Origin: Microbacterium saperdae
GTDB lineage: Bacteria; Actinomycetota; Actinomycetes; Actinomycetales; Microbacteriaceae
Assembly (NCBI RefSeq): GCF_006716345.1
Contig: NZ_VFOX01000001.1
Location: 2,542,001 to 2,606,000 of the forward strand
Direction of reading: 5' to 3'
Length of the DNA stretch: 64,000 nt
A model generated the notes under the pieces. That model worked only from the letters and a program-made list of their open reading frames with translations, was not told where the DNA came from and searched no databases. Each line of letters opens with the position of its first letter. Position 1 is the stretch's first letter. Below, piece by piece: positions 1 to 10,115 of the stretch. A program made the position numbers and the translations under genes.

Positions 1-592
1 GCGAATCACGTTCGACACGGAAGTAGGGGAAATCCTCATCCCTCTCTCCGTACTGCCCGTAGGTCACCGTCTCGTAGGAGTAACCAGTGATGGCGCGGAG
101 CGCATCCACGTGTGATCGTTTCAGATTCGAGAGGTCGCCCGGCACGCTAGGCCAGGCGGGACTCAGGTTCTGGGTGAAGTAGGCGAGCTCATCGAGAGCC
201 GCATAGGGCGTCAACCGCGTTGCCCTCAACGGGTGCAGCGAGGCATCGAACTCTTGACGCTGCTTCCAGGTAACCGGGCGAGAGAAGTGGACGATCTCGG
301 CGGGAGCCCCCGCCCGAAGTGCCAGTGAATACTCTCCGCTGAACTCTGCCTCACTCTGGGAACTCTCGATCGGGAGATTTCCGCCCACTTGCCAACCAGG
401 CAATCCTCCCGCCACAGCGGACAAGAGGTAGCTCTTGCCCGCCCCGTGGACGCCGGTGAGGGCTGTCAGCCTGCGAAACGAGATAGACCCCTCAGCGAGC
501 ACGGGCGACGATCCGACATCCAGGCGCTCGACGACACCTCCGACTGCGCAGACTCGGTCCCATACCTGTGCACGGGGATCACGCCACGACAT
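1..592 (-). CDS. P-loop ATP-binding protein of unknown function (3' end outside window)
   Basis: The reading frame is open from an ATG just downstream of ychF to the window edge, giving 197 N-terminal residues. A Walker A motif, GVHGAGKS, lies at residues 47-54 and is preceded by hydrophobic residues (LTALT), as in P-loop NTPases of the AAA/ABC type. No other motif is visible and the family is not recognised; the Walker B region would lie beyond the edge. The start is only 11 bases after the ychF stop and has no clear ribosome binding site, so translational coupling to ychF is possible. By count, GC over the first 180 bases is 107/180, about 59%, lower than the neighbouring genes, which may mean recent acquisition. 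Function is not assigned. Confidence 0.7.
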   Translation of the reverse strand, partial: MSWRDPRAQVWDRVCAVGGVVERLDVGSSPVLAEGSISFRRLTALTGVHGAGKSYLLSAVAGGLPGWQVGGNLPIESSQSEAEFSGEYSLALRAGAPAEIVHFSRPVTWKQRQEFDASLHPLRATRLTPYAALDELAYFTQNLSPAWPSVPGDLSNLKRSHVDALRAITGYSYETVTYGQYGERDEDFPYFRVERDS

Positions 593-603
593 CGCCCGCC
601 CAT

Positions 604-1677
<1,074 letters not shown>

Positions 1678-1685
1678 GGGGCACG

Positions 1686-1691
1686 AGTCTA
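1686..1691 (-). promoter_or_regulatory. -10 hexamer TAGACT of ychF
   Basis: TAGACT ends 8 bases before the ychF GTG. The position predicts a transcript starting at or within two bases of the start codon. Confidence 0.5.
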
Positions 1692-1725
1692 CCGGTCGAG
1701 GATGCCCGGAACACCGGGGCGGTGT

Positions 1726-2466
1726 TCAGGAGCGGACGGCGCGGAACGCCCTGGTGACGTAGGGAAGCTCGATCGCACCTGACTCATCGAGTCCGATCTC
1801 GTCGAACAGCGCATCCATGTCCCGCCGGATCCGCGCCTTCTCCTCGTCGGATGCGGTGATCACGTAGCTGCGCGACGTGGCCATGCTGTGCAGCTGAGCA
1901 CGCGTCATCGGCCGGGACCACTCCCACGACTCCTGCTCGAGCGGACCGAACGGGGCATCGATGACGGGGTCCCCCGCAGCCAGCATCTCTTCCGCAGCGC
2001 TGCCGTGCATGATCTCCGTGAGCCGCCGCACCCACTCCTGCCTCTCGTCGCGGATGTTCCAGATGAGCCCCAGCACTCCCCCGGAGCGGACGACGCGGCC
2101 GATCTCGACCGATGCCGCCACGGGCTCGACCCAGTGCCACGCCTGGCCGAGCACGACGGCATCGACACTTGCATCGGGCAACGGCATCCGTTCGGCCGAT
2201 CCGACGAAAGTCGGCACACCGGGGATCGCGTCGCGCAGGGCGGCGAGCATCGCCGGATCCGGATCCAGCGCGACGACCTCGGCATCGGGGGCAGCGACGA
2301 GCGCACGCGTGAGCTTGCCCGTTCCTGCCCCGACGTCCGCGATCCGCCGTGACCCCGAGGGCATCCGCTCCAGCATCCAGGCGACCGCGTCGAACGGGTA
2401 TTCGGGCCTTCCGACCTCGTAGTTCCCTGCCTGTGCACCGAAGGAGGTCGCGCGCTCATCAGCCAT
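1726..2466 (-). CDS. class I SAM-dependent methyltransferase
   Basis: This 246-residue protein has the SAM-binding motif I DVGAGTGKL near residues 44-52, an acidic residue at the end of strand 2 (VVALDPDP) and motif III-like SVDAVVLGQAWHW. This is the Methyltransf_11 type (YcgJ/Cj0089-like), usually small-molecule methyltransferases of unknown substrate. The ATG lies exactly six bases from a TAGGCT hexamer, which fixes the start and suggests leaderless translation. The gene is divergent from the exonuclease gene, with no operon partner. The substrate cannot be read from the sequence. Confidence 0.88.
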   Translation of the reverse strand: MADERATSFGAQAGNYEVGRPEYPFDAVAWMLERMPSGSRRIADVGAGTGKLTRALVAAPDAEVVALDPDPAMLAALRDAIPGVPTFVGSAERMPLPDASVDAVVLGQAWHWVEPVAASVEIGRVVRSGGVLGLIWNIRDERQEWVRRLTEIMHGSAAEEMLAAGDPVIDAPFGPLEQESWEWSRPMTRAQLHSMATSRSYVITASDEEKARIRRDMDALFDEIGLDESGAIELPYVTRAFRAVRS

Positions 2467-2472
2467 GTGACC

Positions 2473-2478
2473 AGCCTA
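2473..2478 (-). promoter_or_regulatory. -10 hexamer TAGGCT of the methyltransferase gene
   Basis: TAGGCT is followed by six bases and the ATG, so the transcript is probably leaderless. Confidence 0.55.
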
Positions 2479-2526
2479 CGGCGAGTCCTCCGGGCACCGT
2501 CGAATCGTCGGGAGAGAGTGGATGAC

Positions 2527-3120
2527 GTGCCCCTGGACTTCACCGCTATCGACTTCGAGACGGCGAATTCCAGCCCCGCCTCGGCCTGCTCCGTCGGACT
2601 CGTCCGCGTACGCGACGGCGAGGTCGTCGCCACCACAGGCTGGCTGATCCAGCCGCCTGCGGGCCACGACGAGTTCCAGGAATGGAACGTACGTATCCAC
2701 GGCATCCGGCCCGAGGACGTGTATTCCGCGGAGACCTGGTCCGAGCAGTTCGATCGCCTGTGCGACTTCGCCGGCGCCGACGTCCTCGTCGCGCACAACG
2801 CCGGATTCGACCTCAACGTCCTGCGCCGCGCCTCCGAGGCGACCGGCGAGGTGTGCCCGCCGTACCGCTCGTTGTGCAGCCTCCAGGTCGCGCGCAAGAC
2901 GTATCAGCTCGACTCGTACCGCCTGCCTGTGGCCGCCGCCGCGGCCGGCTTCGCGGAGTTCTCACACCACGACGCTCTCGCCGACGCCCGCGCCTGCGCG
3001 CAGATCGTGATCGATTCCGCCTGGCGCGCTGGAGCCGCGGATGTGGATGCCCTGGCCGATGCGCTCGGTCTGCGCGTCACCACGCCGCCGGTCGCGGTCC
3101 CCGAGCGCGCGGTCGCCTGA
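2527..3120 (+). CDS. DEDDh-type 3'-5' exonuclease (DnaQ/epsilon-like)
   Basis: The conserved protein begins close to strand 1, where DFET gives the first two acidic metal ligands (D9 and E11). HNAGFD (H90-D95) supplies the next Asp, and HHDALAD (H148, D153) closes the DEDDh set. The fold matches the epsilon subunit or RNase T family and acts on single-stranded DNA or RNA ends. No BRCT or polymerase domain follows, so this is a stand-alone exonuclease of about 197 residues. The GTG used here has GGGAGAG about ten bases upstream. In-frame GTGs at 2518 and 2467 would add 3 or 20 residues, but the longer form abuts the divergent methyltransferase start. Confidence 0.88.
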   Translation: MPLDFTAIDFETANSSPASACSVGLVRVRDGEVVATTGWLIQPPAGHDEFQEWNVRIHGIRPEDVYSAETWSEQFDRLCDFAGADVLVAHNAGFDLNVLRRASEATGEVCPPYRSLCSLQVARKTYQLDSYRLPVAAAAAGFAEFSHHDALADARACAQIVIDSAWRAGAADVDALADALGLRVTTPPVAVPERAVA

Positions 3121-3165
3121 CCTTCGCCCTCGGGCGCGCTGCGCCGGAATGTCCGACCCCTGCGG

Positions 3166-3171
3166 CACCAT
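3166..3171 (+). promoter_or_regulatory. -10-like hexamer CACCAT of rmuC
   Basis: CACCAT sits exactly six bases before the rmuC ATG. It is a CAnnnT variant of the leaderless promoter pattern found throughout the window. Confidence 0.35.
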
Positions 3172-3177
3172 GAGGAT

Positions 3178-4431
3178 ATGGATGCTCCGCTGATCGTTCT
3201 TCTCGTCCTCGTGGCGCTCGTGACCGGCGGCGCGCTGGGATGGACGCTCCATACCGGCCGCGGCGCAGCGGCCCTCGCCCGCGCCGAGGCCGAGCTGGCG
3301 GCGGCACGCGACGACCGCGACCGCCAATACGACCTGTATCGCGATGCGGTCGAGCACGCCCGCACCGAACAGCGTGCAGAAGCCCAGCGCGTGCAGCAGC
3401 AGAATGCCGTGCTGACGGCGCTCGCCCCGGTGCGCGAGAGCCTGCAGCAGATGCAGAGCAAGGTCACTGCGATCGAACAGGAGCGGCAGGCCCAGTTCGG
3501 CACGCTCGCCGAGCAGCTGCGGCGCGCCCAGGAGTCCGACGAGGCACTGCGCGCCACCACCGAGTCGCTCGCCGGCGCGCTTCGCTCCACCGCGACGCGT
3601 GGCGTGTGGGGCGAGACGCAGCTTCGCCGTGTCGTCGAAGCGGCCGGCCTCACCCGGCACGTGGACTTCGACCTGCAGACGACGATCTCCTCCGACCACG
3701 GGCAGGGACGTCCCGACATGGTCATCCGGCTCGCCGGAGGAACCTCGATCCCCGTCGATGCGAAAGTGCCCCTCGACGCCTATCTCGAAGCCTCGGCATT
3801 GCCCGGAGGCGACGCCCACGAACCGCAGCGCCGTGCGTACATGCAGAAGCACGTCAAGGCGGTGCGCGCGCACATCGACGCGCTCGCGAAGAAGGCGTAC
3901 TGGTCGGGACTCGACGCGAGTCCCGAGTTCGTGATCTGCTTCCTGCCCAGCGAATCGCTCCTCGCCGCGGCGATCGACGAAGACCCGACACTGCTCGACT
4001 ACGCGTTCAGCAAGCGTGTCGCGCTCGCATCACCGGTGAACCTGTGGGCCGTCCTGAAGACCGTGGCGTACACGTGGACGCAGCAGGAGGTCTCGACGGA
4101 GGCACGAAGCCTGCTCAACCTCGGCACGCAGTTGTACGACCGGCTGGGCGTGCTCGCCGGCCACGCGGACGATCTGCGGAGAGCGCTCGAGCGCACGGTC
4201 GACAGCTACAACAAGTTCGCGGGCTCACTCGAGAATCGCGTGCTGGTGACGGCACGGCAGTTCCCCGGGATCGATGCCTCGACGCTCGACGCCGCCCCGC
4301 AGGTCGTCACCGCATCGGCGCGACGATTCACCGCTCCGGAACTGGTGGGGGTCGACGATGAGTCAGGGGCGGACGCGCTGCGCGCTGACGTGGGCGAAGT
4401 GCGTGCGCGTCTGCAGGAGGAGAATTCCTGA
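3178..4431 (+). CDS. rmuC: DNA recombination protein RmuC
   Basis: The protein has 417 residues. An N-terminal membrane segment (about residues 4-24, IVLLVLVALVTGGALGW) is followed by an Ala/Glu/Arg-rich coiled coil to about residue 135. The conserved RmuC domain begins at RGVWGETQLRRVVEAAGL and contains the nuclease-like RPDMVIRL...PVDAKVPLDAYLEA block. RmuC proteins limit inversions at short inverted repeats and are predicted PD-(D/E)xK-type nucleases tethered to the membrane; here the D and DAK residues are present. The gene follows the exonuclease gene by 57 bases, giving two predicted nucleases on one strand. The ATG has GAGGAT just upstream. Confidence 0.93.
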   Translation: MDAPLIVLLVLVALVTGGALGWTLHTGRGAAALARAEAELAAARDDRDRQYDLYRDAVEHARTEQRAEAQRVQQQNAVLTALAPVRESLQQMQSKVTAIEQERQAQFGTLAEQLRRAQESDEALRATTESLAGALRSTATRGVWGETQLRRVVEAAGLTRHVDFDLQTTISSDHGQGRPDMVIRLAGGTSIPVDAKVPLDAYLEASALPGGDAHEPQRRAYMQKHVKAVRAHIDALAKKAYWSGLDASPEFVICFLPSESLLAAAIDEDPTLLDYAFSKRVALASPVNLWAVLKTVAYTWTQQEVSTEARSLLNLGTQLYDRLGVLAGHADDLRRALERTVDSYNKFAGSLENRVLVTARQFPGIDASTLDAAPQVVTASARRFTAPELVGVDDESGADALRADVGEVRARLQEENS

Positions 4432-4451
4432 CGGTCGGTGGCCGGTGAGAC

Positions 4452-4745
4452 TCAGGCGACGCCGGGAACGCCGCTCAGCAGGAGGATGACGAGCCCGCTG
4501 GTGGCCAGGAAAGCACCGATCATCCACCAGGAACTGAGCTCATGGCCCTCGTCACGACGCTTGCGGAAGAGAACATCCGCGCGTCGGGCCGGGTCGATCA
4601 CGGCGGGAGCCGGAGCAACGGGTGCGGCTGGAGCCACGGCACCGCCTGCTTCGGCATCCGCGCTCACGCGCAGGATACGACCCGTATTCGTGGTCACGAT
4701 CTTCGTTGCTGCGGCCGTGGGGCCGTTGTGCTGCTGAATTGCCAT
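4452..4745 (-). CDS. small single-pass membrane protein, unknown function
   Basis: This 97-residue protein is preceded by a strong ribosome binding site, AGGAGGG, eight bases before the ATG. The N-terminal half is polar, followed by an Ala/Pro-rich stretch (residues 35-49), a basic segment RRADVLFRKRRDEGHE, and one transmembrane helix at about residues 74-92 near the C-terminus. The family is not recognised. A longer in-frame extension exists but runs antisense to glpX and has no start signals. The upstream region carries a direct repeat and a perfect palindrome, so expression may be regulated. Confidence 0.75.
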   Translation of the reverse strand: MAIQQHNGPTAAATKIVTTNTGRILRVSADAEAGGAVAPAAPVAPAPAVIDPARRADVLFRKRRDEGHELSSWWMIGAFLATSGLVILLLSGVPGVA

Positions 4746-4802
4746 GTGCTCGCCCTCCTGTGCCTGCGGTGCCTGGCGGCTCCGTCGACGGCGACAAACC
4801 CA

Positions 4803-4838
4803 GTGACAATTGTGACACGGCGCCCCTGTAAACAGGGG
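4803..4838. promoter_or_regulatory. direct repeat GTGACA plus perfect palindrome upstream of the small membrane protein gene
   Basis: GTGACA occurs at 4803-4808 and again at 4812-4817, separated by ATT. Six bases further on, CCCCTGT-AA-ACAGGGG forms a perfect palindrome (4823-4838). Both lie 60-95 bases upstream of the membrane protein ATG. They could be regulator sites; no protein is assigned. Confidence 0.35.
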
Positions 4839-4968
4839 ACCGGCGACACGAAGCGGGTACCGGGTCGGTAACGATGGCGGGCGCGGCGGCATCCGCGCGC
4901 CCGTGCGGCGAGGGATCGCCGCGCTGGCCGCGCCTACGCAGAGACAGCTCGCGAGGCCAGCGCGTCGC

Positions 4969-5955
4969 TTACAGCCACTTGGAGACGAGGTGCTCCGAGG
5001 CGATGCGGCGCAGCGTGCCGGACGCGCCACGCAGGACGACGCTCTCGGTGTACACGTAGCCGCGCTCGCGACGCACACCGGCGACGAGCTGACCGTCGGT
5101 GACACCCGTTGCGACGAAGATCGTGTTGCTGCCCTGCACGAGGTCATCCGCTTCGTACACGCGGTCCATCTCGAGGCCGGCATCGATCCCGCGCTGGCGC
5201 TCGTCGTCATCGCGCGGCCACAGCTGCCCCTGGATGTGTCCGCCGAGCGCCTTGATGGCACATGCCGTGACGATCCCCTCCGGGCTGCCGCCGACTCCGA
5301 CGCACATGTCGGTGCGGGCGTCGTGACGCGCGGCGTTGATGCCGCCGGCGACGTCGCCGTCGCTCATCAGGCGGGTACCGGCACCGGCGTCGCGGATGTC
5401 CTGGATCAGCTTCTCGTGGCGCGGACGGTTCAGCACCGAGACGACGATCTCGTCGACGGGCTTGCCCAGCGCGCCGGCGAGCTTGCGGATGTTCTCGCCG
5501 ATCGGAAGCCGGATGTCGACCACTCCGACACCGGCCGGGCCGGTGACGAGCTTGTCCATGTAGAAGACGGTGGAGGCGTCCAGCATCGTGCCGCGGTCGG
5601 ACACCGCGATCACGGAGAGCGCGTTCTGGCGTCCCGCAGCAGTCAGCGAGGTTCCATCGATCGGGTCCACGGCGATGTCGCACAGCGGGCCTCGACCTGT
5701 GCCGACCACCTCGCCGTTGAAGAGCATCGGCGCGTTGTCCTTCTCGCCCTCGCCGATCACGACCCGTCCCTGGAAGTCGACCGTGCCGAGGAAGGCGCGC
5801 ATCGCGTCGACGGCCGCTCCGTCGGCTGCTTCCTTCGCGCCGCGACCGATGAAAGGCACCGCGCGGATCGCTGCCGCCTCGGTGGCGCGCACCAACTCCA
5901 TCGCCAGGTTGCGGTCGGGACGAAGCGGGCTCAGATCAGCAGTCAGACTCACCAT
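4969..5955 (-). CDS. glpX: class II fructose-1,6-bisphosphatase
   Basis: This 328-residue GlpX-type phosphatase converts fructose 1,6-bisphosphate to fructose 6-phosphate in gluconeogenesis. The metal and phosphate site motifs are present: VIGEGEKDNAPML, DIAVDPIDGT and GVGGSPEG. The length matches mycobacterial and corynebacterial GlpX, the main FBPase in Actinobacteria. It is divergent from fba across 184 bases, so the two enzymes acting on fructose bisphosphate share an intergenic control region. The ATG lies six bases from TAGGCT, supporting this start. Confidence 0.96.
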   Translation of the reverse strand: MVSLTADLSPLRPDRNLAMELVRATEAAAIRAVPFIGRGAKEAADGAAVDAMRAFLGTVDFQGRVVIGEGEKDNAPMLFNGEVVGTGRGPLCDIAVDPIDGTSLTAAGRQNALSVIAVSDRGTMLDASTVFYMDKLVTGPAGVGVVDIRLPIGENIRKLAGALGKPVDEIVVSVLNRPRHEKLIQDIRDAGAGTRLMSDGDVAGGINAARHDARTDMCVGVGGSPEGIVTACAIKALGGHIQGQLWPRDDDERQRGIDAGLEMDRVYEADDLVQGSNTIFVATGVTDGQLVAGVRRERGYVYTESVVLRGASGTLRRIASEHLVSKWL

Positions 5956-5961
5956 GCGGTC

Positions 5962-5967
5962 AGCCTA
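5962..5967 (-). promoter_or_regulatory. -10 hexamer TAGGCT of glpX
   Basis: TAGGCT plus six bases plus ATG, the leaderless arrangement. Confidence 0.55.
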
Positions 5968-6097
5968 GTCATCCACATGCGCAGAATCGTCCACTTTCGG
6001 CTCTGCTACGGCGAAGGAAACTCGATTCTTAACAGGACAGCAGATGCGTGTGCCCCCAGCGCTGCTCCGGCCTTCGGCATCCGCCCGCGCGCCCCGA

Positions 6098-6103
6098 TAG
6101 AGT
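6098..6103 (+). promoter_or_regulatory. candidate -10 hexamer TAGAGT of fba
   Basis: TAGAGT lies 36 bases before the fba ATG. A leader of about 30 bases would carry the AGGAG ribosome binding site seen just before the start. No good -35 box is visible at normal spacing. Confidence 0.4.
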
Positions 6104-6139
6104 GACTGCTGTCCCGGCTCACCAATCGCAGGAGTTCTC

Positions 6140-7168
<1,029 letters not shown>

Positions 7169-7182
7169 CACCGCGCACACCT

Positions 7183-7222
7183 ACGACAGATGCCCCGGCC
7201 GGATGGTCGGGGCATCTGTCGT
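7183..7222. terminator. hairpin terminator between convergent fba and the following membrane protein gene
   Basis: ACGACAGATGCCCC at 7183-7196 pairs with GGGGCATCTGTCGT at 7209-7222, and one further G-C pair closes the loop. The stem is about 15 bp with a ten-base loop. There is no T-tract. It lies between the ends of two convergent genes and could serve both. Confidence 0.75.
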
Positions 7223-7255
7223 CTGCCGGTGCGGTGCGGCACCGATGTCGCGAAA

Positions 7256-8536
7256 CTATCCGCGGCGACTCCGGCGGATGCGGGTGACCCAGATCGCCGC
7301 GTCGATCAGCCCGTCGATGACGAGCAGCACCCCCACGCCCTTGACCGCACCGCGCGGGCGGGACATCGCCCACACTCCCGCCGCGAGTTCGCCGACCGTC
7401 AGCGCGAGACCCCACCCGGGACGGCGGCGCACGGCATCGGCCAGCCGGGCGATCGGTCGCTGTCGACGGGTGAGCGAGGTGACCTCGCCCCACCCGGCGA
7501 TCGCCGTCTCCCGCATCGCGGTCCACCAGCCCACCGGCACGAAGCGTCGCCCCACCGGCGCGGCGGAGTCGTCGAAGGCGGCCTCGATGAGATCCGACGG
7601 CACGTCGAAGGCGGCGATGAAGGCCCGCTGCCGCGCCCGTTCCCCGATCACGCCTCCGAGGGCCTCCGGGATCAGCGCACGGTGCGCCGCGTCGACGTCC
7701 AGCGGCACCTTCGCGGCGACCTCGAGCAACTCGTCCCTGCTCCCATCGCCTTCGGTGAGCAAACGACGATAGATCTCCGCGGTCTCCGGCACCGTGATGG
7801 CGTCGATGTCGAGCACCGCGCGCGTATCGCGTTCCGCGTCGGTCCAGAAGGGCACGGCACCTCCCCCACCATCTGTGGTGACGACGAACCAGCTGGCGGA
7901 CTCGGCACGGTTCAGCTCGACCAGTGGGAGGTCAGCGCGGGACGTCACCCAGTACCCGGTCGGGTCCGACGTCTCCAGCCGCTGCAGCGACCAGTCGCCG
8001 GATTCGCAGTGGTCGACGGGAACACCGAGCGCCGTGGCGAGAATCCGCGCGACAGCGGGGCCCCGGTGCGAGAACGTCGACACCCGCACGGTCGGCAGAT
8101 CGAAAGCACCCGCCTCGATCAGGGCTTCCCGCTCGGTATCGGCCTGCGGAACAGACCCGTCCGCCGCCTGGGCATCGTCATCCGCGTCGGAGTCTCCGTC
8201 GGACACCGTGTCGAGATCGGACGCCGTGTCGAGATCGCCATCCGCGTCGAGCCACAGCGTGAGCTGCTGTGCATGGAACGCGGCCCGCAGCTCAGCAGCC
8301 GTCAGCGACTGCTCGACTCGATCGTCCGCGCTCAGAGTCAGCACATGGCCGTCATCCGTCACCGGGATGGCGAGAACGGCCTCCTGCTGCTCGCCCCACT
8401 CGCCCGTCGCGTCGCGCAGGCCCGCAGGAACCCGCAGGCGGGAGAGGATGCTGATCGCCGTGGCCCTCGGGTCGGAACCGTCGCCGCGATCGACGGACGC
8501 GTAGGAGACATGGACGCCGAAACTGTTCTGAAGCAC
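7256..8536 (-). CDS. membrane-anchored protein of unknown function with an acidic repeat
   Basis: From a GTG positioned six bases after TACTGT, the protein has 426 residues. The N-terminal third has no recognised motif. An acidic, Asp-rich linker in the middle contains a small repeat (DLDT twice, then DGDSDADDD). The C-terminal end carries two hydrophobic segments, GLALTVGELAAGVWAM and GVGVLLVIDGLIDAAIWV, followed by a basic tail RIRRSRRG, so it is probably anchored by its C-terminus. The preceding gene ends 29 bases upstream on the same strand, suggesting a two-gene unit with the DUF6264-like protein. No function is proposed. A longer in-frame start would overlap that gene. Confidence 0.72.
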   Translation of the reverse strand: MLQNSFGVHVSYASVDRGDGSDPRATAISILSRLRVPAGLRDATGEWGEQQEAVLAIPVTDDGHVLTLSADDRVEQSLTAAELRAAFHAQQLTLWLDADGDLDTASDLDTVSDGDSDADDDAQAADGSVPQADTEREALIEAGAFDLPTVRVSTFSHRGPAVARILATALGVPVDHCESGDWSLQRLETSDPTGYWVTSRADLPLVELNRAESASWFVVTTDGGGGAVPFWTDAERDTRAVLDIDAITVPETAEIYRRLLTEGDGSRDELLEVAAKVPLDVDAAHRALIPEALGGVIGERARQRAFIAAFDVPSDLIEAAFDDSAAPVGRRFVPVGWWTAMRETAIAGWGEVTSLTRRQRPIARLADAVRRRPGWGLALTVGELAAGVWAMSRPRGAVKGVGVLLVIDGLIDAAIWVTRIRRSRRG

Positions 8537-8542
8537 GTCTCG

Positions 8543-8548
8543 ACAGTA
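8543..8548 (-). promoter_or_regulatory. -10 hexamer TACTGT of the 426-residue membrane protein gene
   Basis: TACTGT plus six bases plus GTG. This supports the GTG at 8536 over the longer in-frame start. Confidence 0.45.
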
Positions 8549-8565
8549 CCCACCGCGGCGAGCGA

Positions 8566-9084
8566 CTACTGACCGATGGAGTTCAGATACGCCATGAAGG
8601 CGGGGTCGCCCAGCATCGGCACCGCGATACAGACCGAGGTGATGAGCAGGGTCACTGCGGCACCCACGATCGGCACCCACCACGTCAGCTTTCCGCGGCG
8701 CAGACGCCGAACGGACAACGCGGCGGTGATGCACCAGCCGGCCACGAGCACGATCGCCGCGATGGTTCCCCAGAGGCGCCCTTGCGCGAAGTTGGTGAAC
8801 TCGCCGTCGATCCCCAGCATCTTCATGGTCTGATTCATCGACGCGGGAAGGTCGAGATACGACATCGCCGTCATGACGACGTTGATGAGGCCGTAGGCGA
8901 GCAGCGCGATGGTCGCGAAGCGATCCACCGGTCGCCGACGGGCGGGTTCCGCCGTCACGGCCTGCGGGGCGGGCTCGGCAACCACGACCGCGGGCTGCAC
9001 CTCATCGATCGGCGGGAGGCCGGCGGCCAGGCGCTGCTCTTCCGGGGTTGCGAGTTCGCCGTACTGGGGCCGTGTATCGCTCAT
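8566..9084 (-). CDS. DUF6264-like integral membrane protein
   Basis: This 172-residue protein has a polar N-terminus containing RPQYGELATPEEQ, a motif typical of a Microbacteriaceae membrane protein family that I believe is DUF6264. Three hydrophobic segments follow: about residues 55-72, 101-122 and 134-157. The role is unknown. The ATG lies six bases from TAGCAT. The gene is followed closely by another membrane protein gene on the same strand. Confidence 0.75.
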   Translation of the reverse strand: MSDTRPQYGELATPEEQRLAAGLPPIDEVQPAVVVAEPAPQAVTAEPARRRPVDRFATIALLAYGLINVVMTAMSYLDLPASMNQTMKMLGIDGEFTNFAQGRLWGTIAAIVLVAGWCITAALSVRRLRRGKLTWWVPIVGAAVTLLITSVCIAVPMLGDPAFMAYLNSIGQ

Positions 9085-9090
9085 CCCGCC

Positions 9091-9096
9091 ATGCTA
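9091..9096 (-). promoter_or_regulatory. -10 hexamer TAGCAT of the DUF6264-like gene
   Basis: TAGCAT plus six bases plus ATG. Upstream on the minus strand, the 237-base interval up to 9321 holds no gene. It contains an imperfect hairpin, GGCCCCGA/TCGGGGCC, at 9148-9177 and repeated GCTGGGGAC words. Confidence 0.5.
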
Positions 9097-9321
9097 ATCG
9101 GCGCGTGTGTGAGCGGGCTGCCAGTCGACGGGCCCGAAAACGATGGCGGCCCCGAAGAATTGGGGACTCTCGGGGCCGCGGACGAGGAACGCTGGGGACG
9201 CTCCACATCCAACTGGGTCTCGGAGAGCTGGGGACAATCCGCAGACCCGTAGTGCCGTTTGCACAGACGACTACTCATCCGATCATAGGAAAGCGGTTGA
9301 CTTAACACCAGGTCGGTTTCT

Positions 9322-10113
9322 TCAGATAGTGAACTCGCTCCCGGGGTTCGAACCGTCCAGGGAGTCGGCGCCGAGCTGCAACGACAGCCGTCGTGCCGTG
9401 CTCTGGAGCTTCGAGACCAGCGCGCGATCGACGACGGCCCGATCAGACGGCAGCGAGATCGCGAGCGAGGCAGTGACGTTCGGGGCGATCACGGGCACCG
9501 CGACACACGTTGCCCCGATCACATACTCCTCCTGGTCGACCGTCCATCCGGGTGAGTGCTCCAGCTGCGTCAGCAGGGTCCGCCGATCGCTGATGGTTCG
9601 CGGGGTCAGCTCTTCCAGGCGATGCCGGGAGAGGTAGTCCAGACGGTCTTCTCCGGACAGATCCGCGAGGATCTGCTTGCCGAGCGCGGTCGCGTGCGCG
9701 CTCGATTGCAACCCGACCCACAGCTCGACGCGGGGGTTGTGGGCCGCATCGACGATGTCGACCAGGTGCATCTCCCCGTCGTCGAAGCGCGACAGGTAGG
9801 CCGTCGCACCCAGCTCATCGGTGACGTCACGCAGCGCGGCGCGGACGCGGGCGAGGAAGACGCCGCGCGCATCGGTCTCGTGCTGGAACGCGGGAAATCG
9901 ACTGCCCAGCACCAGCCCGTCCGGTTCCGAGGAGAGGTACCCCTCGTGGATGAGCGTCCGGACGAGGTTGTATGTCGTACCCGGCGTGAGACCCGTGATG
10001 GCCGCGAGCATCTTGACCGGAAGCGGTCGTGGAGAGTTCGCGACGATGTCGACCAGACGAAGCGCACGCTGCACAGACCCGATGAGGGTCGGCTCCGCTT
10101 CCGCGGCGCTCAA
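9322..10113 (-). CDS. IclR family transcriptional regulator
   Basis: The protein has 263 residues. An N-terminal winged helix (about residues 10-70, SVQRALRLVDIVANS...LTPGTTYNLVRTLIHEGYL) is followed by the IclR effector domain, with SAHATALGKQILADL and the conserved end of strand EEYVIGATCVAVPV. IclR proteins usually control catabolic operons in response to small acids. The start is TTG, preceded by GGAGGAGG at good spacing, and sits only two bases after the ispH stop. The regulator is therefore probably cotranscribed with ispH. No target operator is evident nearby. Confidence 0.88.
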   Translation of the reverse strand: MSAAEAEPTLIGSVQRALRLVDIVANSPRPLPVKMLAAITGLTPGTTYNLVRTLIHEGYLSSEPDGLVLGSRFPAFQHETDARGVFLARVRAALRDVTDELGATAYLSRFDDGEMHLVDIVDAAHNPRVELWVGLQSSAHATALGKQILADLSGEDRLDYLSRHRLEELTPRTISDRRTLLTQLEHSPGWTVDQEEYVIGATCVAVPVIAPNVTASLAISLPSDRAVVDRALVSKLQSTARRLSLQLGADSLDGSNPGSEFTI

Positions 10114-10115
10114 CG

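Noticed and set aside
8537..8734. 66-residue N-terminal extension of the 426-residue membrane protein
   Set aside because: It overlaps the DUF6264-like coding region, is Arg/His-rich, and the GTG at 8536 has a correctly spaced -10 hexamer.
9085..9321. Small RNA or gene in the interval upstream of the DUF6264-like gene
   Set aside because: Only an imperfect hairpin and repeated GCTGGGGAC words are seen; no convincing frame or conserved RNA pattern.
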